Positions 1-8,667 are shown, counted from the first letter of the stretch. The stretch: DNA of 37,861 nucleotides from CANQBR01 sp964641395 (GCA_964641395.1 CAZXKQ010000019.1:1-37861), one strand, 5' to 3'. Made by a program: numbers and translations. The notes: generated from the letters alone by a model not told the origin.

Positions 1-608
1 TAGTCGAAGGCGCCGCCGTAACGGCAGAAGACCCAAAAGACCGGCACGAAGGCCAGGGCCAGGCCTAGCCGGAGCCGGCTGTAGCAGTGCTGCACCGCTT
101 CCCGCCGGCCGATGAGCCGCCAAAAGGCGTAGACCAGGGCGGCGGCGATGAGCAGGGCTCCTGCCAAACGCCAGGGCGCCTGATACTCTCGGATGGCGGT
201 ATCCAAGATGGCCCCCTGATCGTCATAGAGGCCGTTAATAACCATCATATCAAAAGCCGAATGGAAGATGCTGTAGTAGGGGATGCGGACCATGAAGGCC
301 ACGCTAAAAAGGAGCAGAGCCAGGCTGTGCCAAGCTAGCCGCACTTTGCGGGCCGGCCAGGCCGGCCAGAGGGCCATCGGCAGGGAGGCGAAGAGGGCGC
401 TGCCCAGCATGATGAAGCCACAGGTCTTCAAGCTCAGCCGCAGGCCCAGGAAGAGGGCCTGCCCCAACGCCTCGGGTGCCAAACTACCCAGTTGTTCCCT
501 AAAGACGAAGATGAAGGCCAGCCTGAAGAGGGTGAAGACGACACACCAGTAGAGGAAGCCTTTAAAATCCTGCCGTAGATTGTCCACTAATCTGCTGAGA
601 TGTCCCAC
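1..608 (-). CDS. LTA synthase/sulfatase-family membrane protein, N-terminal part (cut by window edge)
   Basis: This open frame runs off the left edge; about 202 codons are visible. It encodes five hydrophobic segments (about residues 15-35, 50-75, 85-105, 148-166 and 182-197) typical of the membrane-anchor half of LTA-synthase/MdoB-like phosphotransferases. The stretch around YYSIFHSAFDMMVINGLYD resembles this family from memory. The extracellular alkaline-phosphatase-like catalytic domain would lie outside the window, so substrate cannot be judged. I chose GTG at 608 because AGAGGGGG lies about 10 nt upstream; an in-frame TTG at 617 is nearly on top of that RBS. It is the last visible gene of the LPS operon, 35 nt after the preceding stop, so it may add phosphoglycerol or phosphoethanolamine to an envelope glycan (inference). 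Confidence 0.55.
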   Translation of the reverse strand, partial: MGHLSRLVDNLRQDFKGFLYWCVVFTLFRLAFIFVFREQLGSLAPEALGQALFLGLRLSLKTCGFIMLGSALFASLPMALWPAWPARKVRLAWHSLALLLFSVAFMVRIPYYSIFHSAFDMMVINGLYDDQGAILDTAIREYQAPWRLAGALLIAAALVYAFWRLIGRREAVQHCYSRLRLGLALAFVPVFWVFCRYGGAFD

Positions 609-643
609 CCAGGTCAAGCCCCCTCTGAGCTTACAGCCAAGAG

Positions 644-1297
644 CTAAGCTTCCCTTACTAACAAGCTTTTAAAAGCCGCCAACCTGGCATCTCCTAGGGC
701 AAAGGCCCCTAGGCCGCAGGCCGCGGCCAGGCTAGCCCCTGCGTAGGCAGGCTGGGCCGCCAGGAGGGCGTAGAGCAGGCGCCCCTGGCAGTTCCAGGGG
801 GCGTAGGCCCTGCCCCTGGCCTGCTCCGCCGCCGCTAGGTAAGTATCGGCGCTGCGCAGGTACTCTGCCGCCGCTCCCCGCAGGCTGGCGGCGTAGCTGC
901 CGCCCCAGGCCTCCTGCCGCAGCAGCTCCAGCAACAAATCTTCCAAATAGCCCGGCTGCCAGTGGCTGCTGGCCCGCTTCCCCGGCCACAGGTAGCGGCT
1001 GTACCCGCTTCTGCCGGCTAGGCCGCTGCGCAGCTCCAACCGATCCAGTTCGGCTAGGCGGTTATTGAGCCGCTCCGTAGCATCTGCCAGCAGGACGATG
1101 CGCTGGGCGCCGGCCAAGGCCGGGTGGGCCGCCAGCTTAGGCAGGGCGGCGAAGCTCCTGCCGATGAGGGGTTGGTAGGCCGCCACCGCCAGGCCCTGGC
1201 CTGCCAGGTAACGGCTGTACCCGGTCAAGAAGCTGGCCAGCTGGGGCCGCTCGCAGATAAAGACGGTGCCTCCCTCAGCCGGCTGCTTCCTAGGCAT
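644..1297 (-). CDS. uncharacterised protein, weakly DUF3226/TOPRIM-like
   Basis: A 217-residue, Ala/Leu/Arg-rich protein without signal peptide or clear membrane segment. It begins with a short beta-rich stretch (TVFICERPQLASFL), has an IVLLADA motif around residue 88, a YLEDLLLELL motif around residue 120, and a C-terminal LLYALLAAQ...ALGDARLAAF pattern. The order of these segments recalls the TOPRIM-like DUF3226 family (a D-containing strand, then LEDL, then a YALLAAQ-type helix), but I cannot confirm this without a profile search. Its ATG overlaps the stop of the upstream glycosyltransferase by 8 nt, so the two are probably translationally coupled. No function is proposed. Confidence 0.6.
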   Translation of the reverse strand: MPRKQPAEGGTVFICERPQLASFLTGYSRYLAGQGLAVAAYQPLIGRSFAALPKLAAHPALAGAQRIVLLADATERLNNRLAELDRLELRSGLAGRSGYSRYLWPGKRASSHWQPGYLEDLLLELLRQEAWGGSYAASLRGAAAEYLRSADTYLAAAEQARGRAYAPWNCQGRLLYALLAAQPAYAGASLAAACGLGAFALGDARLAAFKSLLVREA

Positions 1298-2345
1298 AGT
1301 GGCCCTGGCCGTAGCGCTGGAGGAGCTGGTGGGCTGCCGCCAGCACCTGCTCCACCGTCAACCGTTCCATACACTGCATATCGTCGCACCTGTGCTTCAT
1401 GCCGGCGGCGCAGCCCTGGCAGGGGGGCTGGGCGGTGATCACCACGGCCCTCTCCGTATAAGGGCCGTACAGGTCCGGATGGGAGGGGCCGTAGAGGGCC
1501 GCCACCGGCACCTGCTGGCTGATGGCCACGTGCATAGGGCCGCTGTCGTTGGTGATGAGGAGGCAGCAGCGGCGCATGGCTGCCGCCAGGGTGCCCAGGG
1601 TGAAGGAGCCGCTGGAGACGATGGGAGTGGAGTGCATGTAGCTCACCGCCTCCTTCACCACCTCCTCATCCATGGTGCCGCCGAAGAAGACGGTCCTATA
1701 CCCTTCCTGGGCCAGGCTGTCCGCCACGGCGGCAAAGCGCTGGGGGGCCCACCGCTTGGTCACCACCGCGCTGCCGATGTTGAAGCCGATGAGCCTGTCG
1801 CTGCGGAAGATGCCGTGGTTGCGCCAGTAGTCTGCCGCCTGGCGCAGGTGCTCCTCCCCGGGGAAGATCTGCAGGCCCTGGTTGCTCAAATCCTCCACCC
1901 CCAGCTGGGCCAGCACGTCTAAGTACATGTCTGCCGCATGCTTCCTCCTGTCCAAGGGGGTGTAGCGGTCCCAGAGGGGCCTGAAGAGGCGGTGGCAGGT
2001 GCCGGCCCGCACCTTCACCTTGGTGAGGGCGCAGATGAAGGAGCAGCGTTCGTTGGGATGGAGGTTGATCAAGATGTCGAAGTCCATGTGGCTGAGGCGG
2101 CGGGCGCAGGCCATCAGGGCCAGCACGCTGTTGTCACGGCCCTTCTTGTCGATGGTGATGACCTCGTCCAGGTAGGGGTTGTGGAGCACCACGTCCTTCA
2201 GCTTCTCGTCTGCCAGGAAGGTGATGTGGGCATCGGGCGCCGCCTGGCGCAGGGCGTAGATGAAGGGGGTGGTGAGGATCAGATCCCCCAGGTGCATCAA
2301 AAAGGCCACCAAGATCCGCTTGCCTGCCAGCTCTAGCTTAGCCAT
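1290..2345 (-). CDS. GT9-family glycosyltransferase, LPS heptosyltransferase II/III-like
   Basis: A 351-residue protein of the ADP-heptose:LPS heptosyltransferase family (GT9, GT-B fold), which adds sugars to the LPS inner core on the cytoplasmic face. The N-terminal motif MHLGDLILTTPF (about residues 17-28) is the family glycine/acidic acceptor-side motif. The C-terminal half has the donor-binding signature LLITNDSGPMHVA followed by PVAALYGPSHP. Near the end are cysteines in CQGCAAGMKHRCDDMQC, a pattern also seen in the neighbouring GT9 protein. HLGDLILTTP resembles the WaaQ/heptosyltransferase III type more than WaaC, but donor and acceptor cannot be assigned from sequence. It overlaps the end of the preceding GT9 gene by 8 nt. 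Confidence 0.85.
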   Translation of the reverse strand: MAKLELAGKRILVAFLMHLGDLILTTPFIYALRQAAPDAHITFLADEKLKDVVLHNPYLDEVITIDKKGRDNSVLALMACARRLSHMDFDILINLHPNERCSFICALTKVKVRAGTCHRLFRPLWDRYTPLDRRKHAADMYLDVLAQLGVEDLSNQGLQIFPGEEHLRQAADYWRNHGIFRSDRLIGFNIGSAVVTKRWAPQRFAAVADSLAQEGYRTVFFGGTMDEEVVKEAVSYMHSTPIVSSGSFTLGTLAAAMRRCCLLITNDSGPMHVAISQQVPVAALYGPSHPDLYGPYTERAVVITAQPPCQGCAAGMKHRCDDMQCMERLTVEQVLAAAHQLLQRYGQGHYA

Positions 2346-3384
2346 GTCCGTCCTCCCCCTGTTTTTCTTTGTATAAGGCGTAAACCGTCTCCGGCGTAAT
2401 AGCCGCCATACACTGCCACTGGGGGCAGTGCTTCTTTAAACAGCCTGCACAGGGCAGGGGGCTGGTGAGCACCGTAGACTTGGCGCTGCCGTAGGGCCCG
2501 GTCCTGTCCGGCTTGGTAGGCCCGTAGAGGGCGATGAGGGGCTTCTTGAGGGCCGCCGCCAGGTGGAGGGGGCCGGTATCGGCGCTGATGTAGAAGGAGC
2601 AGCCCTTGATCAGGGCCGCCAGCTCCCGCAGGCTGGTGCCGCCGATGAGGTTGATCAGCAGGGGGGAGGCGGCCTCCGCCTCTATGGCCCGGCCTGCTTC
2701 CTCTTCCCCTGGGCCGCCGGCCAGCACTGCGTAGCTCCCCTCCTGGGTGAGGAGCTGGGCCAGGCGGGCGAAGTGGCCCCGGGGCCAGCACTTAGTCTCC
2801 CAGCGGGCCCCTGGTACCAGCACTACATAGCCAGCTCCCGGGGGCAGGCCCTGGGCCAGCAACTTGGCCCCCACCGCCGCCTCCTCCCGGCCCAGGTCCG
2901 GCAGGGGAAAAACCAGCTCCCCCACCTCCGCCCCTAGGTAGCGGGCCACGTCTAAATAGCGCTCGATGACGTGGTCCTGGCTGTGGGGGCCGCAGATGGC
3001 CCTGCTTACCAGGCCGCTGCCCTCCCGCAGCTGGCAGTAGCCTATCCGCTGGGAGCAGCCGCTGATGGCGGCCAGCACGGCGCTCTTCAACAGCCCCTGC
3101 AGGTCGATGACCAGGTCGAAGTGGCGGCTGCGCAGCATGTGGCGCAGTTCACAAAAATAGCGGTACTTACCGCCTAGGCCCAGTTTATTGAATTTCACCT
3201 TGTCAAAGTAGAGCACCTCGTCGATGAGGGGCGGATCAGGCAGGAAGCCGGCGAACTGGGGGTGCACCAGCCAGGTGATGCGGGCAGCGGGAAAACGCCG
3301 CCGCAGCACTGCGGCGAAGGGCAGGCTGTGGAGGATGTCCCCTAGGGAGCTCATTTTGATCAACAAAATGTTCTTGTATTCCAT
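2338..3384 (-). CDS. waaC: LPS heptosyltransferase I-like GT9 glycosyltransferase
   Basis: A 348-residue GT9 enzyme predicted to transfer L-glycero-D-manno-heptose from ADP-heptose to the Kdo-lipid A acceptor. The N-terminus IKMSSLGDILHSLPFA matches the WaaC signature (MSSLGDVIHxLP). The C-terminal half has the donor site FYISADTGPLHLAAAL and PLIALYGPTKPDRTGPYG. A terminal CAGCLKKHCPQWQC cysteine group parallels that of the next gene. It begins 8 nt after gmhB and its 3' end overlaps the second GT9 gene, so it is the first transferase downstream of the complete ADP-heptose supply genes. The WaaC assignment over WaaF rests on the MSSLGD motif and gene order. Confidence 0.82.
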   Translation of the reverse strand: MEYKNILLIKMSSLGDILHSLPFAAVLRRRFPAARITWLVHPQFAGFLPDPPLIDEVLYFDKVKFNKLGLGGKYRYFCELRHMLRSRHFDLVIDLQGLLKSAVLAAISGCSQRIGYCQLREGSGLVSRAICGPHSQDHVIERYLDVARYLGAEVGELVFPLPDLGREEAAVGAKLLAQGLPPGAGYVVLVPGARWETKCWPRGHFARLAQLLTQEGSYAVLAGGPGEEEAGRAIEAEAASPLLINLIGGTSLRELAALIKGCSFYISADTGPLHLAAALKKPLIALYGPTKPDRTGPYGSAKSTVLTSPLPCAGCLKKHCPQWQCMAAITPETVYALYKEKQGEDGHG

Positions 3385-3392
3385 AACACCGC

Positions 3393-3911
3393 CTAGGCCC
3401 TAGCCTCCCTGGCCGCCAGGACGCCCTGGACGAAGGCCAGCAGGCTGCCGCCGGTATAGAGGTAGCCGTCTATGCCCGCCCGGCGGGCCGCCTCCACGTC
3501 CCTCTCCCCGTCGCCGATTAAAAAGCACTGCTCCGGCTCCAGCTGAAAGTCGGCCATGGCCTGGAGCAGCAGCCCTGGCTGGGGCTTGCGGCAGTTACAG
3601 GCCACGCTGTAGGCAGGGACGGCTCCCCCCTCCAGGTGGGGGCAGTAGTAGAAGGCCGCTATGGCCCCTCCCGCCGCCGCCACCGCCTGGGCCATGGCGG
3701 CGTGGAGCCTGTCCACCGCTTCAATAGGGAAGAAGCCCCGGGCCACCCCGCTCTGGTTGGACACCACGATCACCAGGTAGCCCTGCTGCTTCAGGTAGGC
3801 CAGGGCCTCCAGGGCCTGGGGCTGCCAGCGCAACTCCTCTATCCTAGACAGGTAGCCTACGTCTACGTTCAGGGTGCCGTCCCGGTCGCAAAAAACCGCC
3901 TTAGCCTTCAT
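3393..3911 (-). CDS. gmhB: D-glycero-beta-D-manno-heptose-1,7-bisphosphate 7-phosphatase
   Basis: A 172-residue HAD-superfamily phosphatase that removes the 7-phosphate of the heptose bisphosphate, the step between the kinase and nucleotidyltransferase activities of HldE. Visible motifs are FCDRDGTLN (nucleophile Asp and acid/base Asp, residues 8-16), VVSNQSGVARG (motif II), a zinc-site pair CPH...CNCRKP (about residues 107-129; the Lys is motif III) and IGDGERDVEAA (motif IV). The length is about that of E. coli GmhB. The start overlaps the end of hldD by 11 nt in the operon. Confidence 0.93.
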   Translation of the reverse strand: MKAKAVFCDRDGTLNVDVGYLSRIEELRWQPQALEALAYLKQQGYLVIVVSNQSGVARGFFPIEAVDRLHAAMAQAVAAAGGAIAAFYYCPHLEGGAVPAYSVACNCRKPQPGLLLQAMADFQLEPEQCFLIGDGERDVEAARRAGIDGYLYTGGSLLAFVQGVLAAREARA

Positions 3912-4884
3912 AGAGGTAGTAACCGCCGCTCTTGTCCAGGAGGCTACAGTACTCTTCTATGGCCTCCTGGATGGGGGTGAAGCCGCCGTCATAGCCGGCC
4001 GCCAACAGCTTGCCGGTATCCGCCTGGGTGTAGCTCTGGTACTTGCCCTTCAGCACCTCTGGGAAGTCCACGTAGCGCAGCCCCTGCTCCACGGTGGAGC
4101 CAAAGTGCTCCAGCACCCCCTTGGCCAGGGTCTTGAAGGGGTGGGCGCAGCCGGTGCCGCAGTTGTAGATGCCCTTCAGCTCCGGGTGCTGCCAGAAGAA
4201 GAAGTTCACCTTCACCACGTCCTTCACGTAGATGAAGTCCCTGGTCTGCTCCCCCGGCCCGTAGCCGTCGTAGGCCCCGAAGAGCCGCACCTCCCCCTCA
4301 GCCCGCCACTGGTTGTACATCTGGTAGATCATGGAGGCCATCTTTCCCTTGTGGTTCTCCTGGGGGCCGTAGACGTTAAAGTACCGCAGCCCCACCACCT
4401 GGCTCTGGGCCTGGGGCAGGAGCCGCCGCAGATAGTTGTCGAAGAAGAGCTTGGAGAAGGCGTAGACGTTGAGGGCCTCCTCACAGGCCGGCTCCTCCCG
4501 GAAGCCGTGGCTGCCGCTGCCGTAGGTGGAGGCAGAGGAAGCGTAGAGGAAGGGGATCTTCCTGTCCAGGCAGAAGTGGAGCAGGGCCTTGGTGTACTGG
4601 AAGTTGTTCTCCATCATGTACTTGCCGTCGTACTCCATGGTGTCGGAGCAGGCCCCCTGGTGGAACACCGCCTCAATAGGGGCGTGGCGGAACTTGCCCT
4701 GCTCCAGGGCGGCGGCGAAGGCCAGCTTGTCCAGGTAGTCCCGGGCCCGGAGGCCCTGGATGTTTTTAAACTTCACCATCTTGGTGAGGTTGTCTACGAT
4801 GAGGATGTCATCCACGCCCTGCTGGTTCAAACCCTTCACGATGTTGCTGCCGATGAAGCCGGCGCCGCCGGTTACGATGATCAT
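3901..4884 (-). CDS. hldD: ADP-glyceromanno-heptose 6-epimerase
   Basis: A 327-residue extended short-chain dehydrogenase/reductase that converts ADP-D-glycero-D-manno-heptose to ADP-L-glycero-D-manno-heptose using bound NADP. The N-terminal MIIVTGGAGFIGSNIV is the dinucleotide-binding Rossmann motif. The catalytic set is visible as YASSASTYG (Ser/Thr) and YAFSK (Tyr and Lys). HldD-typical segments include FHQGACSDT and RYFNVYGP. The start ATG overlaps the hldE stop in an ATGA arrangement. It is the last step of the heptose donor pathway completed within this operon. Confidence 0.96.
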   Translation of the reverse strand: MIIVTGGAGFIGSNIVKGLNQQGVDDILIVDNLTKMVKFKNIQGLRARDYLDKLAFAAALEQGKFRHAPIEAVFHQGACSDTMEYDGKYMMENNFQYTKALLHFCLDRKIPFLYASSASTYGSGSHGFREEPACEEALNVYAFSKLFFDNYLRRLLPQAQSQVVGLRYFNVYGPQENHKGKMASMIYQMYNQWRAEGEVRLFGAYDGYGPGEQTRDFIYVKDVVKVNFFFWQHPELKGIYNCGTGCAHPFKTLAKGVLEHFGSTVEQGLRYVDFPEVLKGKYQSYTQADTGKLLAAGYDGGFTPIQEAIEEYCSLLDKSGGYYLYEG

Positions 4885-6362
4885 AAGCTGCCCTCCTTCG
4901 CCAGTTGAGCGATTTTGGCTACGATATTGCTGGTAGAATAACCCTCTTCAAAGTCGATGAGCTCCACCCGGCCGGCCCACTCCCGGCCCACCACCGTCTC
5001 TAGGCTGTAGTCCCCGCCCTTGACCAAAACGTCTGGGCGGATGGCCTTGATCAGCTCCAGAGGGGTGTCCTGCTCAAAGAGCACCACCGCATCCACACAG
5101 GCCATGGCGCTGAGCACCCGGGCCCGGGCCAGTTCTCCCACCAGGGGCCGGCTGGGCCCCTTCAGGCGGCGGACGCTGGCATCGCTGTTGAGACCTACGA
5201 TCAGGTGCTGGCCTAGGCCCCTGGCCTTCTCCAGGTAGCTGACATGGCCTAGGTGGAGGAGGTCGAAGCAGCCGTTGGTGAAGACGACGGTCTCCCCGGC
5301 GGCCCGCCAGGTCTGGGCCAGGGAGGCGATCTCCTCCCAGCTCAGGGTGCGGAAGCCCTGGCCGGAGCGCCTGGCCTCACCCAGTACGTCGGCTAGTAAT
5401 TCCGCCCGGTGCACAGGGTAGGTGCCCACCTTGGCCACCACCAGGCCGGAGGCCCTGTTAGCCAGGTAGATGGCCTCTTCCAGGGCCAGCCGGCCGGCCA
5501 CCGCCGCCAACAGGGTGGCCGCCACCGTATCCCCGGCGCCGGAGACGTCGAAGACTTCGATGGCCGTAGCCGGGGCGTGGAGCACCTCCCGTTCGTTCAC
5601 CAGGGTCATGCCCTTCTCGCTGCGGGTGACTACCACGTTGTCTATCCTGTATTGAAGCCGGGCTTGGCGGGCTGCCGCCACCACCGGCTCGTCTTCATTG
5701 GCCAGGGCGCAGCCTGCCGCCTCCCCCATCTCCTTCACATTGGGGGTGATGAAGGTGCAGCCAGCGTACTTCTGCCAGTCCGGCCCCTTAGGGTCTACCA
5801 GCACCGGCAGGCCGGCCGCCCTGCCCTGGGCGATGACCCAGGCGGTGAACTCGTCGCTGCACAGCCCCTTGGCGTAGTCCGAGATGATGATGCCGTCCAG
5901 GCCCTGCCGCAGGAGGCCCTGGAGCCAGGCGCGGAGGGCGGCGGCCTCCCCCTCTGCCAGATCCCCTGTCTCTTCAAAATCCAGCCGCAGCATCTGCTGC
6001 TGGCCGCCTAGCACCCGCAGCTTGGTGATGGTCTTCCGCTGGGGGCTCTGCACCAGGCCGCTGCGGTCGATGCCCGCCTGGTCCAACAGTTCCTCTAGGG
6101 GGGCCCGGTTCTCGTCCGCCCCTATCACTCCCCCCATGTAGACCTGGCACTCCAAGCTGGCCAGGTTGGCCGCCACGTTGGCCGCCCCGCCTAGCACCGA
6201 CTTGGTGCGCTGGATCTTGGTCACCGGCACCGGCGCCTCCGGGGAGATGCGCTGCACCTGGCCGTAAAAGTAACGATCCAGCATCACGTCCCCCAGGACG
6301 GCGATGCGCAGCTTCTGGATGCGGTTGGCTAAAAAGGTCCTGATAGCGCCGGCCGCCATCAT
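4881..6362 (-). CDS. hldE: bifunctional heptose-7-phosphate kinase / heptose-1-phosphate adenylyltransferase
   Basis: A 493-residue two-domain enzyme. The N-terminal ribokinase/PfkB domain (about 1-325) phosphorylates D-glycero-D-manno-heptose 7-phosphate; it has LGGAANVAANLA near the start and the catalytic DVSGAGDT near residue 272. The C-terminal cytidylyltransferase-like domain (about 345-493) adenylylates heptose 1-phosphate and shows VFTNGCFDLLHLGH, including the HxGH signature, then VGLNSDASVRRLKG. Both domains look complete, so the fused form is used rather than separate hldA and hldC genes. It overlaps gmhA and hldD by 4 nt on either side. Confidence 0.96.
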   Translation of the reverse strand: MMAAGAIRTFLANRIQKLRIAVLGDVMLDRYFYGQVQRISPEAPVPVTKIQRTKSVLGGAANVAANLASLECQVYMGGVIGADENRAPLEELLDQAGIDRSGLVQSPQRKTITKLRVLGGQQQMLRLDFEETGDLAEGEAAALRAWLQGLLRQGLDGIIISDYAKGLCSDEFTAWVIAQGRAAGLPVLVDPKGPDWQKYAGCTFITPNVKEMGEAAGCALANEDEPVVAAARQARLQYRIDNVVVTRSEKGMTLVNEREVLHAPATAIEVFDVSGAGDTVAATLLAAVAGRLALEEAIYLANRASGLVVAKVGTYPVHRAELLADVLGEARRSGQGFRTLSWEEIASLAQTWRAAGETVVFTNGCFDLLHLGHVSYLEKARGLGQHLIVGLNSDASVRRLKGPSRPLVGELARARVLSAMACVDAVVLFEQDTPLELIKAIRPDVLVKGGDYSLETVVGREWAGRVELIDFEEGYSTSNIVAKIAQLAKEGSL

Positions 6363-6928
6363 GCACCTTCTACTAATTCACAGAGGATGTGGCCCATGAG
6401 GATGTGCACCTCCTGGGCCCGGGCGGTCACCGAGGCCGGCACCACCAGGCAGACGTGGCAGAGCTGGGCCAGGCGGCCGCCCCCGGCCGCAGTGAGGCCT
6501 ACGGTGTAGAGGCCCCGCTCCTTGGCCAGCTCTACCGCCGCCACCACGTTAGGGCTGTTGCCGCTGGTGGAAAGGCCCAGCAGCACGTCCCCCGGCTGGG
6601 CCAGGGCCTCCACCTGGCGGCGGAAGACCTGCTCATAGCCGTAGTCATTGCCGATGGCGGTTAAAATGGAGGTGTCCACTGTCAAGGCCACAGCCGGCAG
6701 GGCCCCCCTTTCCTTCTGGAAGCGGCCCACCAGCTCGGCGGCCAGGTGCTGGCAGTCGGCGGCGCTGCCCCCGTTGCCGCACAGCAGCACCTTGTTGCCC
6801 CGGGCCAGGGCCTCCCTCACCTGGGCGGCCGCTGCGGCCAGCAGGGCAGGCAGCTCCCCCTGGGCCACAGCCTGCACCAACTCTATGTGTTCCGCCATTC
6901 TCTGGCGGATTACAGCTAAGTCCTCCAT
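6359..6928 (-). CDS. gmhA: sedoheptulose 7-phosphate isomerase (phosphoheptose isomerase)
   Basis: A 189-residue SIS-domain enzyme that turns sedoheptulose 7-phosphate into D-glycero-D-manno-heptose 7-phosphate, the committed step to LPS heptose. The key segments are LLCGNGGSAADCQHLAAEL (sugar-phosphate loop), LGLSTSGNSPNVVAA (second phosphate loop) and a C-terminal EVHILMGHILCELVE with the active-site Glu/His region. Length agrees with E. coli GmhA (192 aa). It follows the LptD-like gene by 15 nt and its stop overlaps the hldE start (ATGA). Confidence 0.95.
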   Translation of the reverse strand: MEDLAVIRQRMAEHIELVQAVAQGELPALLAAAAAQVREALARGNKVLLCGNGGSAADCQHLAAELVGRFQKERGALPAVALTVDTSILTAIGNDYGYEQVFRRQVEALAQPGDVLLGLSTSGNSPNVVAAVELAKERGLYTVGLTAAGGGRLAQLCHVCLVVPASVTARAQEVHILMGHILCELVEGA

Positions 6929-6943
6929 ACAGCCTCTCCCTTC

Positions 6944-8605
6944 TTACCAGTAGAAGTAGTAGTGCACCTTGAAATTGCCTTCTTCCTCATCCCTAAAATG
7001 CTCCCGCTCGTAGCGGAACTCCAGGGCCCAGCAGCAGAAGCGGTGCAGCCACTGGAAGTCCGTTTCGTACTTTTCGTGCTCTTCCAGATCGTAGCGGTTG
7101 ATGATGGAAAAGCTGTTGCGGCTGTCCATGACGTAGTTCAGCCCCGTCCGCAACTCCTTGGCCATATCCGGCTGGCCGATGTCGAAGAGGGCGCTGGTGC
7201 GGTTCTCTCGCAGATAGCTGGCCCAGGCGGTGACCTTGGGGGTAATGCGCTGGCTCAGGGTGTAGTACTGGAGGTCGGACTTCAGGGTGTCCCCGGTGCG
7301 GCTTTCCTTCACCCACTTGCGGCCTACCGCCAGGTTGAGCTGGGTGTTTTTCGAGTTGAAGAAGTAGATGGGGTCATGGCGGAGGAAGACAGCGTACTCG
7401 GTATGCCAGCTGTCATAGTGGGCATCTTCCCTGCGCCACCGGCCCCGGTGCCAGTACCCATCGTAGGAGAGGGGTATGCCGTCGATAATGTGGTGGTTCT
7501 TGTACTGGGCCCGTAACTCGTACTCCTTCTTGTACCACACGTCGTCCTCCATCTCCCAGCCGTCAAAGACGCCGATGCGGAAGTTTCTTTCATCGTGGGT
7601 GAAGATGTACTGGGGCTTGTACTTGGCCCGGGAGAACTGGGTCAGATTTAGCTCTAGCAGATCTTTGGGGCTGAAGTATTTGCTGTACTCCAAGCGGGCG
7701 TAAAAGCCGTTGGTCTTGCCTTCCCAGCCCACCCTGGGCATGATCTTCTCCGTCTTGTCCGCATTAAAATCGTTAATCCACAGATCCCGGGAGTAGATGT
7801 GGCGGCCCTTGAAGTAGACCTTCACATCCCGGGCGATCAGCTTATCCCGGGGGATGATCTCAAAGGTCTTGGCCTCGATGGACAGACAGGGCTTCTCCTT
7901 CACCGCCGGACAGCGGGTCATGGTGCCCCCTTGGTCGGCCACCAGCTTGCCCTCGGCGATGACGGCGTGGGGAGCGGCGAACTTATCCTTGGCGGAGCGG
8001 CCTTTGATCTGCTCCAACTCCCCCTGGCCGGTGTTGATGTTGTAGTAGCCCCAGGCCCCGGTAGCGTTCATACCCTTTTCCTGCACCTGGGCGCCGGTAC
8101 GCAGCCACACGTCCCCGCTCTTCAGGTTGCCTTCTGCGTACTCGGTCTTCAGCACCTCCTTGCCCTGGGTGATCACCACATGGCCGCTGGCGTGGAAGTC
8201 GCCGCTTTCGTTGTCGTACTCCGCATGGTCTGCAGTCAGGTGTACCGGCTTAGAGGCCTCTATCTTCCCCTCTTCTTCCTTCCGCCGTTTGCGCCTCTCC
8301 TTAGCGCTTTCCTCCGGCTTGGCCTTCTCCTGGTCTGCCGCCAGGGCCCCGTCTTCCTTCCTGCCTGCTTTGGCCTTGGCCCGCTGCTGCTCCTCTATCT
8401 CTTTCTGGGCAGCCTCGGTCTGCCGCACCACTTCCTCTTCTTCCTCATCCTCGAACTTAGGCACTTCGTACTTGCTGTCCCCTGCCACGTCGAAGGAGGT
8501 GGCGGCCTGGGCGCCGCTGACCAAGCCCAGGGCCAGGGCCGTGGTGAGGCAGAGCCTGCCCAAGGTCCAACGCCAGGACTGCTTCCTAAAAGTCTCTGCT
8601 AACAT
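6944..8605 (-). CDS. lptD: LptD-like LPS-assembly outer-membrane protein (OstA domain plus short beta-barrel)
   Basis: A 553-residue exported protein. Residues 1-34 form a signal peptide ending ALGLVSGAQA. Residues about 45-115 are a highly charged, probably unstructured segment (EEEEEVV, then Lys/Glu/Arg-rich). Residues about 118-240 match the OstA/LptA-type beta-jellyroll (LTADHAEYDNESGDFHASG), the periplasmic LPS conduit fold. The rest is aromatic-rich with alternating strands and ends in HYYFYW, as expected for an outer-membrane barrel with a terminal aromatic residue. E. coli LptD is 784 aa, so the barrel part here is much shorter. As first gene of the heptose operon its role is most likely LPS insertion at the outer leaflet. 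It could instead be a divergent paralogue of the main LptD. Confidence 0.75.
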   Translation of the reverse strand: MLAETFRKQSWRWTLGRLCLTTALALGLVSGAQAATSFDVAGDSKYEVPKFEDEEEEEVVRQTEAAQKEIEEQQRAKAKAGRKEDGALAADQEKAKPEESAKERRKRRKEEEGKIEASKPVHLTADHAEYDNESGDFHASGHVVITQGKEVLKTEYAEGNLKSGDVWLRTGAQVQEKGMNATGAWGYYNINTGQGELEQIKGRSAKDKFAAPHAVIAEGKLVADQGGTMTRCPAVKEKPCLSIEAKTFEIIPRDKLIARDVKVYFKGRHIYSRDLWINDFNADKTEKIMPRVGWEGKTNGFYARLEYSKYFSPKDLLELNLTQFSRAKYKPQYIFTHDERNFRIGVFDGWEMEDDVWYKKEYELRAQYKNHHIIDGIPLSYDGYWHRGRWRREDAHYDSWHTEYAVFLRHDPIYFFNSKNTQLNLAVGRKWVKESRTGDTLKSDLQYYTLSQRITPKVTAWASYLRENRTSALFDIGQPDMAKELRTGLNYVMDSRNSFSIINRYDLEEHEKYETDFQWLHRFCCWALEFRYEREHFRDEEEGNFKVHYYFYW

Positions 8606-8667
8606 TGATCCAGCTCCTTAGCTAGCGCCCCGGCCTAGCCAGCCGGAGCACGCAATAATCCTTTTAC

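Noticed and set aside
3874..4908. 344-residue plus-strand open frame over hldD
   Set aside because: Antisense shadow of a clear SDR epimerase; translation is low-complexity Val/Leu/Gly/His typical of reversed GC-rich genes.
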